In this document: positions 48,144-55,878 of the stretch, in pieces
Layout of the letters: each line of letters starts with the position of its first letter
Numbering within the stretch: the first letter of the stretch is position 1
DNA from: a virus
Virus record (IMG/VR): IMGVR_UViG_3300044492_000149
Span: 1 to 64,000 of that record
Strand: one strand, 5' to 3'
Length of the DNA stretch: 64,000 bases
Made by a program: the position numbers and the translations under genes
The notes under the pieces: model-generated
The model's database searches: none
What the model was told of the DNA's origin: nothing
What the model saw: only the letters and a program-made list of their open reading frames with translations

Positions 48144-49969
48144 TCCGTGTTTCCCCAATTCTTTCCAATGCCAATGTCGACTTTCAACGGGACCGTCAGG
48201 GCCACGCAAGTCTCCATGATGTGGCCAACTTCCTTGATGGCCTCCCGCCCAGCTTTACCGGGCGGAATACTGAAGTCGAGTTCGTCATGAACCGTCAGGT
48301 GTGGCACGCCCAAAACGTCACATACCCCTGACTCGACGGTGTCGACCATAGCTTTTTTCATGATATCAGCCGCGCTGCCCTGGATGCGGGCGTTCAAGGC
48401 TTTGTGCAAGAAAGCCCGCTGCGATCCAGGGAACCGGTGCGGCAGGACTAGATAATCGCCGTTCGGCTGACGTTTACCCCACATGTTAAAACGGCGCTTG
48501 CGGTTCATGAGGGTGCTAACCTCGGCCGCGGCGTTAGCCATGTTTGACATGAGCTGGGCCAGGGGCCGGATGAATGGCGCTTTGCTGTGGTACTTCAACA
48601 AGAGGGCCTCAGCCTGCGGCCGTGACAGCTTCAGCTGCATAGCCAGCTTGTCGACGCCTTCGCCGTAGGCCAGGCCGAAGTTGATCGTTTTGGCGCTCTG
48701 CCGCTCCAGGCCCGTCATGTCAGCTACGACTTCGTGGAAGTCCGTCGTCGGGTCTGTGGAGTAGCGATGCACCACTTCGTCCGCCCCGCGGAGGCCCGCC
48801 GAGGCTGCGTCGTGGACGATCAGGCGATACTCGATCTGGCTGAAGTCGAGCTTGCCCCACTTCTGGCCGGGGTCTGAGAGGAACGCTGCTCGGACTTTCT
48901 TAGACTCTTCGGTTCGCGTCGGGATGAATTGCAGATTCGGCAGACTCGAGGAGAACCTGCCCGTGACGGTGCCGCCTTCCTCAGACTTCAGCTGGTTGAA
49001 CTGGGAGTGGACACGACCTTCGTGATGGCCCTCGAGAATGCATCCCTGCAGGAAAGTGCCCCGCATCTTGTCTAGCCAGCGAGCCCGTCGGAGGTTCGCG
49101 GCAAAGGGATGGTCCACCAGATCCAAAGACGTCGCCGTGAACGAAGGCTTCTTCGTCTTTGGCGTCAGGGGGTACTTCAGGCCCAAGTGATTGAAGACTT
49201 TGGCGATCGACTCGGCCGCCCAGACTTGGACGTCGATCCCTGTGTCGCGCTTCATGTTCGTCAGTAGACCGTTGTACTCGGTCTCGTACATCTGGTCAAG
49301 GGCTTCGGTAGCTTTCAGATCGACCCGAACGCCGCGGAGATGCATGCGGGCCAACAGCTCAACCAGTTTGCTCTCCATCAGGAACAGGTCCCAGAGATTT
49401 TGCTTCTCCAATTCCTTTCGTTGCAACGGGAAGATCCGCAGGGGCAGGTCCACGTCGCCTATAGCATAAGGGCCAACGATTTCAGGAGGGGCGCGCCAGA
49501 TGTTGTTGCGGGGGTTCTTCTTGCCGAAGTTCTGAACCAGGAAGTCGTCGAGCTCCTTGCCCTTTTTGCCGGTGTTGAGATACTGCAGGCTGATGCGGTC
49601 CAGGGAAAACGTGTATTGGTTCTCGTCCAGTAGGGGTTCGGCGACCTGAACGTCGTAGAACGGCCCGACGAAGGGGACTCCAGCTTTGATCAGGAACCCT
49701 AAGTCGTAGACCAGCCGAGCACCGATCTTGGGAACGGGCAGCTTCAGTTGCTGGCCCAACCACTTCAGGACTTTCTTGCGATCCATGTTCTCGCCGGCTT
49801 CGTGGGCGATCGGCAGGTAAGCCCGGAAACCTGCCTCAGTCCCTATGGCCACACCGCAAATGAAGCCGCCCCGGTGAGGACCAGGGCCGCGGGTCTTTAG
49901 ATCCACGTCGCAAGTCTCGAGGTCGATGCCGATCGCCCCTTGACCTTTCAGCGAGTCAGGTAATTCCAT
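48140..49969 (-). CDS. DNA polymerase I (family A) with 3'-5' exonuclease
   Basis: 609 aa. N-terminal DEDDy-type exonuclease: GIDLET (Asp/Glu about 16-18), RLVYDLGFLI and YAIGDVDLPL. Polymerase motif A DFSQIEYRL (about 372-380), motif B RQSAKTINFGLAYGEG (about 421-436) and motif C VHDELD (about 561-565). The O-helix has Phe (NFGLAYG), as in T7-like enzymes. No 5' nuclease domain, as usual for phage. Replicates phage DNA with the prim-pol. Upstream is the divergent palindromic promoter region. Confidence 0.95.
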   Translation of the reverse strand: MELPDSLKGQGAIGIDLETCDVDLKTRGPGPHRGGFICGVAIGTEAGFRAYLPIAHEAGENMDRKKVLKWLGQQLKLPVPKIGARLVYDLGFLIKAGVPFVGPFYDVQVAEPLLDENQYTFSLDRISLQYLNTGKKGKELDDFLVQNFGKKNPRNNIWRAPPEIVGPYAIGDVDLPLRIFPLQRKELEKQNLWDLFLMESKLVELLARMHLRGVRVDLKATEALDQMYETEYNGLLTNMKRDTGIDVQVWAAESIAKVFNHLGLKYPLTPKTKKPSFTATSLDLVDHPFAANLRRARWLDKMRGTFLQGCILEGHHEGRVHSQFNQLKSEEGGTVTGRFSSSLPNLQFIPTRTEESKKVRAAFLSDPGQKWGKLDFSQIEYRLIVHDAASAGLRGADEVVHRYSTDPTTDFHEVVADMTGLERQSAKTINFGLAYGEGVDKLAMQLKLSRPQAEALLLKYHSKAPFIRPLAQLMSNMANAAAEVSTLMNRKRRFNMWGKRQPNGDYLVLPHRFPGSQRAFLHKALNARIQGSAADIMKKAMVDTVESGVCDVLGVPHLTVHDELDFSIPPGKAGREAIKEVGHIMETCVALTVPLKVDIGIGKNWGNTE

Positions 49970-49976
49970 GGCGGTG

Positions 49977-50005
49977 ACCCTACCCTCGTAGTTTGTTGAA
50001 GTAAA
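49977..50005 (-). promoter_or_regulatory. possible leftward promoter for polymerase
   Basis: On the minus strand TTTACT (50000-50005), 17 bp, TAGGGT (49977-49982). The -35 is shared with the palindrome at 50001-50014. The -10 lies only 8 nt from the polymerase ATG, so the transcript would be near-leaderless; weak support. Confidence 0.35.
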
Positions 50006-50045
50006 CTAGTTTACGGTTTACAATGTACCACAAATTGATTATTTC
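50001..50045 (+). promoter_or_regulatory. rightward promoter with GTAAACTAGTTTAC palindrome
   Basis: A perfect 14-bp palindrome (50001-50014) precedes TTTACA (50017-50022), 17-bp spacer, TATTTC (50040-50045). Drives the 50077 gene. It is one of the TTTAC-type early promoters, and the palindrome could be a shared divergent operator. Confidence 0.55.
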
Positions 50046-50076
50046 ACATCGGATGTGAATGAAGGAGCAAAGAGAT

Positions 50077-50277
50077 ATGTCACGAGCGATCAAGATCCTC
50101 GCAAAGGAGAACCCCCATCGTAAGGCGTCAGCGTCTTACCGGTTCTTTGCGACGGCCCAGAAGTCTAAGGACGTGGAATCGTACCTGAAGAAGTTTCGCG
50201 ACGAAAAGGACCGCCGCAACGCTCAGCTGTATCTGTCGATCAGCCGCCGGAAGGGCCACGTCAAAATCGCTGCCTGA
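50077..50277 (+). CDS. small basic protein
   Basis: 66 aa from ATG 50077 (SD AAGGAG); an in-frame ATG at 50059 precedes the SD. Lys/Arg-rich helices: IKILAKENPHRKASASYRFF then SYLKKFRDEKDRRNAQLYLS. Followed by a strong terminator, so a monocistronic early transcript, possibly abundant. Likely DNA- or RNA-binding; unknown. Confidence 0.7.
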   Translation: MSRAIKILAKENPHRKASASYRFFATAQKSKDVESYLKKFRDEKDRRNAQLYLSISRRKGHVKIAA

Positions 50278-50301
50278 TACCGCCGCGCCCTGCCGGGTGA
50301 A

Positions 50302-50331
50302 AGAGGTCCGCTTCGGCGGGCCTCTTTTTTT
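50302..50331 (+). terminator. intrinsic terminator with UUCG loop
   Basis: AGAGGTCCGC (50302-50311), TTCG tetraloop, GCGGGCCTCT (50316-50325; one G-U pair), then TTTTTT. Very stable classic terminator for the 50077 gene. Confidence 0.92.
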
Positions 50332-50380
50332 GTGACCAAATTATTTTTGCATCTTTTTTAGTTCTACCCGTAAAAAGGGG

Positions 50381-50420
50381 TTTACAAATCTAGTAGTTCC
50401 TTTACAACCTTACCTGTAAG
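50381..50420 (+). promoter_or_regulatory. early promoter with dyad operator (amidoligase operon)
   Basis: GGGG-TTTACA (50381-50386), 16-bp spacer, TACAAC (50403-50408), then the dyad CTTACCTGTAAG (50409-50420) just downstream of the -10. The ATG is at 50444. Matches the recurring early pattern. Confidence 0.65.
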
Positions 50421-50443
50421 AACAGATCCTCAGGAGATTTCAG

Positions 50444-51412
50444 ATGGCTTCCGTCCTTCGAGAGCTACAGGCGCAGTGGAACTCCCTGGTCCCGATGGCC
50501 CAGGCCCGTGGCATCAAGCGGGTCAAGCTGCTGGGCCAGGGCGACGTCCTGCGGGCTCCTCTCGAGCCGATCGCCTACCGACGGGCGAAGCTGGAATGGC
50601 TGCAGGCCCTTCTGGGCGGCACCAGCATGGCAGGCCTCGAAGGCGTGCAGTTCGGCGTCGAGATTGAAGTCATCCTGCCTCGGGGCGTGTCCAAGTCCAA
50701 CGCGGCGGCCCAGATCGCAGCCGCCGGCGTCCCCTGCCAGGAAGAGCTTTACGGCCACAGCGTGCCGCGGGGTCAGTGGAAGGTGGTGACCGATGGTTCC
50801 CTCGGCTACGCCCAGGGCGCTGAGTTCGTTTCCCCGCCCATGCGTGGCGAAGAAGGGTTCCGCCAGATGGAAACCGTCTGCCAGGTGCTGACCCGGATGG
50901 GCGCCAAGATCACGAGCAAGTGCGGCTTCCACGTCCACATCGACGTGGGTTCTGAGCCCGTCGATTTTTTCAAGAACTTGATCCGCCTGTACACTTCGGC
51001 AGAAAGACCCTTAGACACCGTGATGCCCATGTCCCGCCGCGGTACCACCAACCCCTATTGCTACCCCCTGCGGATCGACCAGAACGCCCTGACCGCGGCC
51101 ACGACCGTGAACAGCGTCATCCGGGCGATCGGCCAGAACCCTGACGTGCCGCGCAGCAGCACCCGGTTCCGGAAGATCAACCTGCAGTCGTTCAAGGCCT
51201 ACGGCACGGTCGAATTTCGCCACCACGGCGGCACCTGCGATGCTCAGAAGGCGTCCCACTGGGTGCGGCTGTGCATGCGGATGGTCCTGACCGCCCGGGC
51301 GGGAGAAAAAACCGTCACCACCCTCGAGGACCTGCTTGACACCGTCGGTTCCAACGAACTCGAGAAATCTTACTTCCAGGGCCGCCGGCAGTATTTTGGA
51401 AACAGGCCATGA
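50444..51412 (+). CDS. amidoligase-family enzyme
   Basis: 322 aa. Residues about 60-290 match the Amidoligase_2 family (carboxylate-amine ligase, GCS-like fold): VQFGVEIEVILPRG (about 67-80), WKVVTDGSLGYAQGAEFVSP (about 108-127), TSKCGFHVHIDVG (about 160-172) and YGTVEFRHHGGTCD (about 254-267). The conserved Glu, Asp and His residues of the ATP/metal site are visible. It would form an amide/isopeptide bond from a carboxylate and an amine. Directly followed, with 4-nt overlap, by a gamma-glutamylcyclotransferase-like gene, which suggests glutamyl-type substrates. Target unknown. Confidence 0.85.
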   Translation: MASVLRELQAQWNSLVPMAQARGIKRVKLLGQGDVLRAPLEPIAYRRAKLEWLQALLGGTSMAGLEGVQFGVEIEVILPRGVSKSNAAAQIAAAGVPCQEELYGHSVPRGQWKVVTDGSLGYAQGAEFVSPPMRGEEGFRQMETVCQVLTRMGAKITSKCGFHVHIDVGSEPVDFFKNLIRLYTSAERPLDTVMPMSRRGTTNPYCYPLRIDQNALTAATTVNSVIRAIGQNPDVPRSSTRFRKINLQSFKAYGTVEFRHHGGTCDAQKASHWVRLCMRMVLTARAGEKTVTTLEDLLDTVGSNELEKSYFQGRRQYFGNRP

Positions 51413-52020
51413 CCGAACTGAAGATCCCACAGCAATCCCTCCGGTGGACCCGCAGTCAGGTCCGCCGGCGGCGGGCTCTGTACCTGGCTTATGGCTCGAA
51501 CCTGAGCATGGCTCAGATGGACCAGCGGTGCCCGGGGGCTGATCCCATCGGCCCGGTCCTGGTTGGTCCTATGTCGCTGGTGTTCCGCGGCGTCGCCGAC
51601 GCTGTCCATCGCCCTGGCGGCAAGCTGGCCGGCGGCCTTTGGCGGATCAGTGACGAGAACGAGTTGACGCTGGACCGCCTCGAAGGGGTCCGTAGCCGGT
51701 TTTACCTGAAGCGGTACTTCACGGTCCTGGTCGACGGCCGGCCGGAGGATGCGTTGCTGTACCAGCTGAACATGACCCGCGGCGTGATGCCGCCCAGCGA
51801 GGAATACCTGGGCATGATCGTCCAGGGGTACCACGACTTCGGCCTCAAGCTGAAGTACCTGGACCGGGCGTTAGCTGAGTCGTGGAACGACAAGAAAGTG
51901 ACCTGGCGCCTGCAACAGCGCCACGACAATCGAGGCCGGCCAAAGCTGGCCAAGAAGAGACGACGGCAGGAATTCGTCCTGACGGAAGATGAACTTAGAC
52001 AAGCAGGAGCAAGACCATGA
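51409..52020 (+). CDS. gamma-glutamylcyclotransferase-like protein
   Basis: 203 aa. GGCT fold: LYLAYGSNLSMAQMDQRCPG (about 24-43), VLVGPMSLVFRGVADAVH, AGGLWRISDENELTLDRLEG (about 76-95; acidic Glu/Asp at the active site), FYLKRYFTVLV. The C-terminal ~60 residues are basic. GGCTs release gamma-glutamyl groups as 5-oxoproline, the reverse or trimming of glutamyl amide bonds. Coupled to the amidoligase by overlapping start and stop. Joint pathway is inferred. Confidence 0.83.
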   Translation: MTELKIPQQSLRWTRSQVRRRRALYLAYGSNLSMAQMDQRCPGADPIGPVLVGPMSLVFRGVADAVHRPGGKLAGGLWRISDENELTLDRLEGVRSRFYLKRYFTVLVDGRPEDALLYQLNMTRGVMPPSEEYLGMIVQGYHDFGLKLKYLDRALAESWNDKKVTWRLQQRHDNRGRPKLAKKRRRQEFVLTEDELRQAGARP

Positions 52021-52244
52021 AAGTCCAGTATGGCGACCACGTGATCGAAGCCAACGACGCCACCAAGATGCTGCAGGAAATGAAGAAAACCTCGCCATTT
52101 GAACAGGAGAAATCCATGGCTCAGTATGCCTTGGACCTGGCCCAGCGGGCGAAAATGTCGACGGGCAAAAAGGTCCGCATCCGGCCCATCGAAGCCCTGA
52201 TCAACGACCTGGCCGCAGCAGGTGTCCTGAAGGTGCTGCCATGA
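52017..52244 (+). CDS. small hypothetical protein
   Basis: 75 aa, coupled to the upstream gene (ATGA). HVIEANDATKMLQEMKKTSP then KKVRIRPIEALINDLAAAGV, helical. Unknown; same operon as the amidoligase pair. Confidence 0.65.
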   Translation: MKVQYGDHVIEANDATKMLQEMKKTSPFEQEKSMAQYALDLAQRAKMSTGKKVRIRPIEALINDLAAAGVLKVLP

Positions 52245-52420
52245 CCGAGTATGAAATCGAACGGACCGCCGAGCGGCGGATGGATGCCGTGGACATGCTG
52301 CTGATGAAAGGCAGCATTTCCCAAGATACCTACGACGCAGCCGTCAAGGACATTGACGATTGGGCCGTGAAGAAATATGTAGAACTTTGTAGCAAAAGGG
52401 GTTTACTATCCTACAGGTAG
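52241..52420 (+). CDS. small hypothetical protein (59 aa)
   Basis: ATG 52241 overlaps the previous TGA; ends TAG 52418-52420. MTEYEIERTAERRMDAVDML then GSISQDTYDAAVKDIDDWAV: helical, a pattern also seen in small phage proteins with Q-YD--VKDID-W. The promoter at 52402 lies inside its 3' end. Confidence 0.6.
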   Translation: MTEYEIERTAERRMDAVDMLLMKGSISQDTYDAAVKDIDDWAVKKYVELCSKRGLLSYR

Positions 52421-52430
52421 ACCGTACATG
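52402..52430 (+). promoter_or_regulatory. early promoter with dyad (52.4 kb)
   Basis: GGGG-TTTACT (52402-52407), 17-bp spacer, TACATG (52425-52430); the spacer holds CCTACAGGTAG (52410-52420), a variant of the dyad. ATG of the next gene at 52459. Confidence 0.6.
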
Positions 52431-52458
52431 TGCGGTGTAACCTAACGGAGAAACCCAG

Positions 52459-52734
52459 ATGAATAACCTTGCTACTGTTATCGACGCCTTCGGTGCCCAC
52501 AAAGCTGCGATGGCTGAGCTGAAGAAGAAAGAGGACGAGCTCAAGGCCGCCCTCGCTGACTTAGCCCCCGGTGCTTACGAGGGCACGCTGTTCCGCCTGT
52601 CGATTTCCAAGTCTGAACGCGAAACCCTGGACATGGAAGCGGTCCGCGAGAAGCTCAGCCCGCAGTTCATTCGGGCTCACACTAACGTCACCGAAGTCCG
52701 CACCCTGCGGGTGTCGGCGCGGAAGGCCGCCTGA
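52459..52734 (+). CDS. small conserved phage-type protein
   Basis: 91 aa. Short coiled coil (AAMAELKKKEDELKAALADL) then YEGTLFRLSISKSERETLDM and LSPQFIRAHTNVTEVRTLRV: motifs I recognise from phage hypotheticals of unknown function. Has its own early promoter. Overlaps the next ATG. Confidence 0.7.
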   Translation: MNNLATVIDAFGAHKAAMAELKKKEDELKAALADLAPGAYEGTLFRLSISKSERETLDMEAVREKLSPQFIRAHTNVTEVRTLRVSARKAA

Positions 52735-52865
52735 TGCGGACCTTCCTGATCCTGTTGCTCATGGTCTCCCCGGCGATAGCCGGGGGACGGAGCAAGGTCA
52801 CGGTCTGCAAGTCGTCCACGAACATCACGGGTACGACGACCACGACCTGCACGACGAAGAAATAA
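52734..52865 (+). CDS. small exported Thr-rich protein (43 aa)
   Basis: ATG 52734 overlaps the previous TGA. Signal peptide MRTFLILLLMVSPAIAGG, cleavage after AIA (about 16); mature 27 residues with two Cys and a Thr run (NITGTTTTTCTTKK). Export supported by the signal; role unknown. Confidence 0.55.
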   Translation: MRTFLILLLMVSPAIAGGRSKVTVCKSSTNITGTTTTTCTTKK

Positions 52866-52866
52866 A

Positions 52867-53079
52867 ATGGTACCAACCCTAACGACGAACCAGCTCAAGA
52901 ACCTGCTCCGAGTGATCGGGGTCATTTTCTTGCTGCTCTTTTTGATCCGCTTCCCCGAGTTCCTGCCGATCGTTCTCGTCGTTTTCGCGATCCGAATGAT
53001 CTTCTATTGGCTCGGTATCCGCCAGTACTTACCCTGGTTCTGTTTTGTCTTCTTCATGTCGTTGTTCCGCGGGAGGTAA
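52867..53079 (+). CDS. small membrane protein
   Basis: 70 aa. Hydrophobic segments about 16-40 (VIGVIFLLLFLIRFPEFLPI) and about 48-65. Two or three short TM helices. Early gene, so a host-membrane effector is possible but unproven. Confidence 0.6.
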   Translation: MVPTLTTNQLKNLLRVIGVIFLLLFLIRFPEFLPIVLVVFAIRMIFYWLGIRQYLPWFCFVFFMSLFRGR

Positions 53080-53080
53080 C

Positions 53081-53389
53081 ATGACGATCCAGATCAACAT
53101 TATCCACCCACGGGCGCACCTGTCGGACCTTGGACTCTTGCCCAGTTTCTTAAACGAGAACGATCCACGGCCAGCTGCGGAGCAGTTCAACGACCGATAC
53201 ATGTTCGGGGGCTGGCACCCCATGGCAGGGTTCAAGATGAACGGCCGGCGGCTGAAGTACCCCGGAGACCCAGCCCTCTTGCCGTGGGCTGAGATCCACT
53301 TCCGCGACGAGCTGATCCTGGTCTACCCTGGCGACTGGGTAGCAATCGTCCAACCCGACAAGTCTTTCGAGGTGTGTAGAATGGATTAG
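53081..53389 (+). CDS. hypothetical protein
   Basis: 102 aa from ATG 53081 (SD GGGAGG). IIHPRAHLSDLGLLPSFLNE, then AAEQFNDRYMFGGWHPMAGF and GDWVAIVQPDKSFEVCRMD. A compact mixed fold of phage-hypothetical type; unknown. Gap 53390-53528 after it holds no gene; a tRNA-like D-arm there does not complete a cloverleaf. Confidence 0.65.
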   Translation: MTIQINIIHPRAHLSDLGLLPSFLNENDPRPAAEQFNDRYMFGGWHPMAGFKMNGRRLKYPGDPALLPWAEIHFRDELILVYPGDWVAIVQPDKSFEVCRMD

Positions 53390-53528
53390 TCAACGCAGGC
53401 GTAGTGGTCAGCGCGCGTGAGGTGAGTAAACTCCGCCTCGACAAGGTAGGGTTCGGTTTTGCTGTTCTCCCGTGAAACCCTATTAGACCACCCCAAGAAA
53501 TAAATCTACATTTTTGATCCTAGTGGGG

Positions 53529-53569
53529 TTTACTTACCTGTAGATCTTCCTTACATTCTTACGTGTAAG
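53529..53569 (+). promoter_or_regulatory. early promoter with two dyads (helicase operon)
   Basis: GGGG-TTTACT (53529-53534), 17-bp spacer with CTTACCTGTAG (53533-53543), TACATT (53552-53557), then CTTACGTGTAAG (53558-53569). The best example of the early promoter/dyad pattern. SD AGGAGAG and ATG 53581 follow closely. Confidence 0.7.
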
Positions 53570-53580
53570 GAGAGAACCCC

Positions 53581-55065
53581 ATGACCCCGACCGTTCAGCA
53601 AGCTGCCTTCATCACCGCCCTGGTCACCAGCACGAGCAACATCGCCCTGGTAGCTAGGGCGGGCACGGGCAAGACCACGACCATTCTGCAGGGTGTGGCT
53701 GCCTACCACGAGAAGTTCCCCCACCAGGAAATCGTAGTCTGCGCCTTCAACAAGGCGATCGCAGACGAAGTCAAGGAAAAGCTGGTGGCTGCCGGGTATC
53801 CCTGGCAGAAGGTCCAGGGCTCCACGATCCACGCCCTCGGCCTCGGCCTGGTCCGCCCTGTGTTCAAGCCCAAGGTCGACGCCAACAAGGTGCGGGACCT
53901 GATCCGCGGCCGCAACGAGCTGGTGTTCCAGCAGTATGGCGCTCAGATCGGCGACCTGGTTCGGTACGCCAAGAGCATGGGCTTCGGCTTCTTCCCCGAC
54001 GTTCAGATCGGCGACACCAAGGCCTGGTACGATCTGGCCGACCACTACGACGTAAACGGCTTCGACGACACGAGTGAAATGGACTTCGTGGTCGCAGCTG
54101 CTCAGGACATCTACCGCGCCTCCCTGGCGCAGACCGACGTCGTCGACTTCGACGACATGATCCTCTTCCCCCTGGTCAAGAACCTGCGGGTCCGGTTCCC
54201 GAAGGATCTCATCATCCTCGACGAAGCCCAGGACCTCAGCCGGGTCCGCCAGGCGCTGGCCAAGAAATTCATGAACCCCCTGACGGGGCGCATGATCATC
54301 GTCGGCGACGATCGCCAGGCGATCTACGGCTTCTCGGGCGCTGACGCCCAGGCCCTGCAGAACCTGACGACGGAACTGCAGGCCATTACCCTGCCGCTGA
54401 CGGTAACCTGGCGTTGCCCGAAGAAGGTAATCGCCGAGGCCCAGCGGATCGTCTCAGACATCGTGTCCGCCAAGGACGAGGACGGCGAGGTACTGCACCT
54501 GGACGACTTGCCTGAGGACCTGCAGGCCACGGACGCCATCCTCTGCCGCAACACGGCTCCCCTCATCAGCATCGCTTACTCCCTGATCCGCAAGGGCATC
54601 GCCTGCAAGGTCGAGGGGCGGGCGATCGGCGAAGGCCTCGTTCGGCTGGTGGACCGCTGGAAGATCACTACGGTCGACGCCTTCATTCGCCGCTTGGAAG
54701 ACTACAAGGCCCGCGAGATCCAAAAGGCCATGGCCAAGGGCAACGAGGCCAAGGTCGAGGAAGTCACGGACCGAGTGGAAACCCTCCTGCAGATCTGTCA
54801 GGCCGTGACGGCCAAGGGGCTCCACAGCCTCAACGACGTCCGTCAGTTCATCTTCGCCCTGTTCTCGGACGACGTGAAAGGGGTCCTGACCCTGGCCACG
54901 TATCACCGGTCGAAGGGTCGGGAGTGGACGCGGGTGTTCCTCTGGGAGCACAGCAAGCGCTGCCCGTCCCGAGCCGCTCGGCAGGAATGGCAGAAGCTTC
55001 AAGAGCAGAACCTGGCCTATGTGGCCATCACCCGCGCCAAACACACTTTGGCCTACGTAGGATGA
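53581..55065 (+). CDS. UvrD/PcrA-type SF1 DNA helicase
   Basis: 494 aa. Motif I ARAGTGKTT (about 25-33), Ia AFNKAIADE, motif II IILDEAQD (about 212-219), motif III VGDDRQAIYGFSGAD (about 242-256), IV VTWRCPKKV, V ATYHRSKGREW (about 440-450), VI NLAYVAITRAKHTL (about 478-491). 3'-5' DNA unwinding in replication or recombination. Strong early promoter directly upstream. Confidence 0.93.
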   Translation: MTPTVQQAAFITALVTSTSNIALVARAGTGKTTTILQGVAAYHEKFPHQEIVVCAFNKAIADEVKEKLVAAGYPWQKVQGSTIHALGLGLVRPVFKPKVDANKVRDLIRGRNELVFQQYGAQIGDLVRYAKSMGFGFFPDVQIGDTKAWYDLADHYDVNGFDDTSEMDFVVAAAQDIYRASLAQTDVVDFDDMILFPLVKNLRVRFPKDLIILDEAQDLSRVRQALAKKFMNPLTGRMIIVGDDRQAIYGFSGADAQALQNLTTELQAITLPLTVTWRCPKKVIAEAQRIVSDIVSAKDEDGEVLHLDDLPEDLQATDAILCRNTAPLISIAYSLIRKGIACKVEGRAIGEGLVRLVDRWKITTVDAFIRRLEDYKAREIQKAMAKGNEAKVEEVTDRVETLLQICQAVTAKGLHSLNDVRQFIFALFSDDVKGVLTLATYHRSKGREWTRVFLWEHSKRCPSRAARQEWQKLQEQNLAYVAITRAKHTLAYVG

Positions 55066-55448
55066 AAACGATGTTGATCTTCGTGTATGGAACCCTCAAG
55101 CGGGGTTACTGGAACCACGAGGCCTTCATGGAAGGCGCAGAGTTCCTGGGCGAGTGCCAGACTGTTTCTCCCTACGGCATGACTGGCCACGGCTTTCCGA
55201 TGATCTTCCGCGACCGCAAGGGCAAGCCCGTGACCGGCGAGCTGTTCGAGGTACCACGGGCTAACCTGCCTGAACTGGATCGCCTGGAGCAGCACTACGT
55301 CCGCATCCGCGGCAGGATCAGGATGGCCGATGGCCGGATCGTTTGGGCCAGCTACTACGTCGTCCGCCCCCGCCAATCCGGTTTTACTTTCCGCAGCAAC
55401 GATGAATGGGACAAAGGAGACGCGTTCACATGGCACCGTACCCCGTAA
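55062..55448 (+). CDS. AIG2/GGCT-like gamma-glutamylcyclotransferase
   Basis: 128 aa from ATG 55062 (overlap with helicase stop) or 55071. FVYGTLKRGYWNHEAFMEGA (about 7-26) is the GGCT/AIG2 signature YGTLxxG; GELFEVPRANLPELDRLEQH (about 64-83) carries the catalytic Glu region (LDRLE). Smaller than the first GGCT at 51409 and only distantly similar. Second member of the glutamyl-type set. Joint function inferred. Confidence 0.83.
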   Translation: MKTMLIFVYGTLKRGYWNHEAFMEGAEFLGECQTVSPYGMTGHGFPMIFRDRKGKPVTGELFEVPRANLPELDRLEQHYVRIRGRIRMADGRIVWASYYVVRPRQSGFTFRSNDEWDKGDAFTWHRTP

Positions 55449-55651
55449 AGCCCTATGCCTTCCCCGTCGGCACTGTCATCCCCGGCGAGGGAACAGTGAC
55501 CGCGACGCCAGGTCCCTACACGGTCGTGATCGACGGTCGTGTTTCTGTGCCTACTAGTTTACTTCTTCGTCACTTACCCGTACAAACAGAACACTCTGCC
55601 TCCGGACCCGGGCAGAGCACCACAGGTACCCACACGCGGTCCAAGGACTGA
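55430..55651 (+). CDS. small hypothetical protein
   Basis: 73 aa from ATG 55430 (AAAGGAG upstream), overlapping the previous gene by 19 nt. PYAFPVGTVIPGEGTVTATP then YTVVIDGRVSVPTSLLLRHL; the N-terminal half looks coding and the C-terminal half covers a promoter-like stretch at 55558. Moderate support. Confidence 0.45.
   Translation: MAPYPVKPYAFPVGTVIPGEGTVTATPGPYTVVIDGRVSVPTSLLLRHLPVQTEHSASGPGQSTTGTHTRSKD
55558..55586 (+). promoter_or_regulatory. early promoter with dyad (55.6 kb)
   Basis: AG-TTTACT (55558-55563), 17-bp spacer, TACAAA (55581-55586), with CTTACCCGTAC (55573-55583) overlapping the -10. Next ATG at 55657. Lies within the weak ORF 55430-55651. Confidence 0.55.
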
Positions 55652-55656
55652 ACCAC

Positions 55657-55878
55657 ATGGACTTTGTTATCTTCCATCAAGCTATCGACCCCCACGAGCT
55701 CACGGGGGAAGAGCACCAAGACACGGGCGCGCCCGTGGCTGTGAGCCGCAGCCAGATCCGCAGCTTCAACCCGCGCAAGAACGGCATGCCGGGAACCCGG
55801 ATCGCCTTCCTCAACGGCGCTGGCCTGCCGGTCAGCGAGACCTACGACGAAGTCCTCGCGGCCCTGAGAGGACAGTAG
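55657..55878 (+). CDS. small hypothetical protein
   Basis: 73 aa. VAVSRSQIRSFNPRKNGMPG then TRIAFLNGAGLPVSETYDEV: a short beta-alpha protein of the R-VFLNG-GLPV-E--DEV type known from phage hypotheticals. It stops right at the next ATG (TAGATG). Confidence 0.65.
   Translation: MDFVIFHQAIDPHELTGEEHQDTGAPVAVSRSQIRSFNPRKNGMPGTRIAFLNGAGLPVSETYDEVLAALRGQ

Noticed and set aside
53400-53475. tRNA-like sequence with a D-arm-like GTAGTGGTCAGC and GGGTTCG
   Set aside because: Acceptor, anticodon and T stems do not pair into a cloverleaf; no CCA context.
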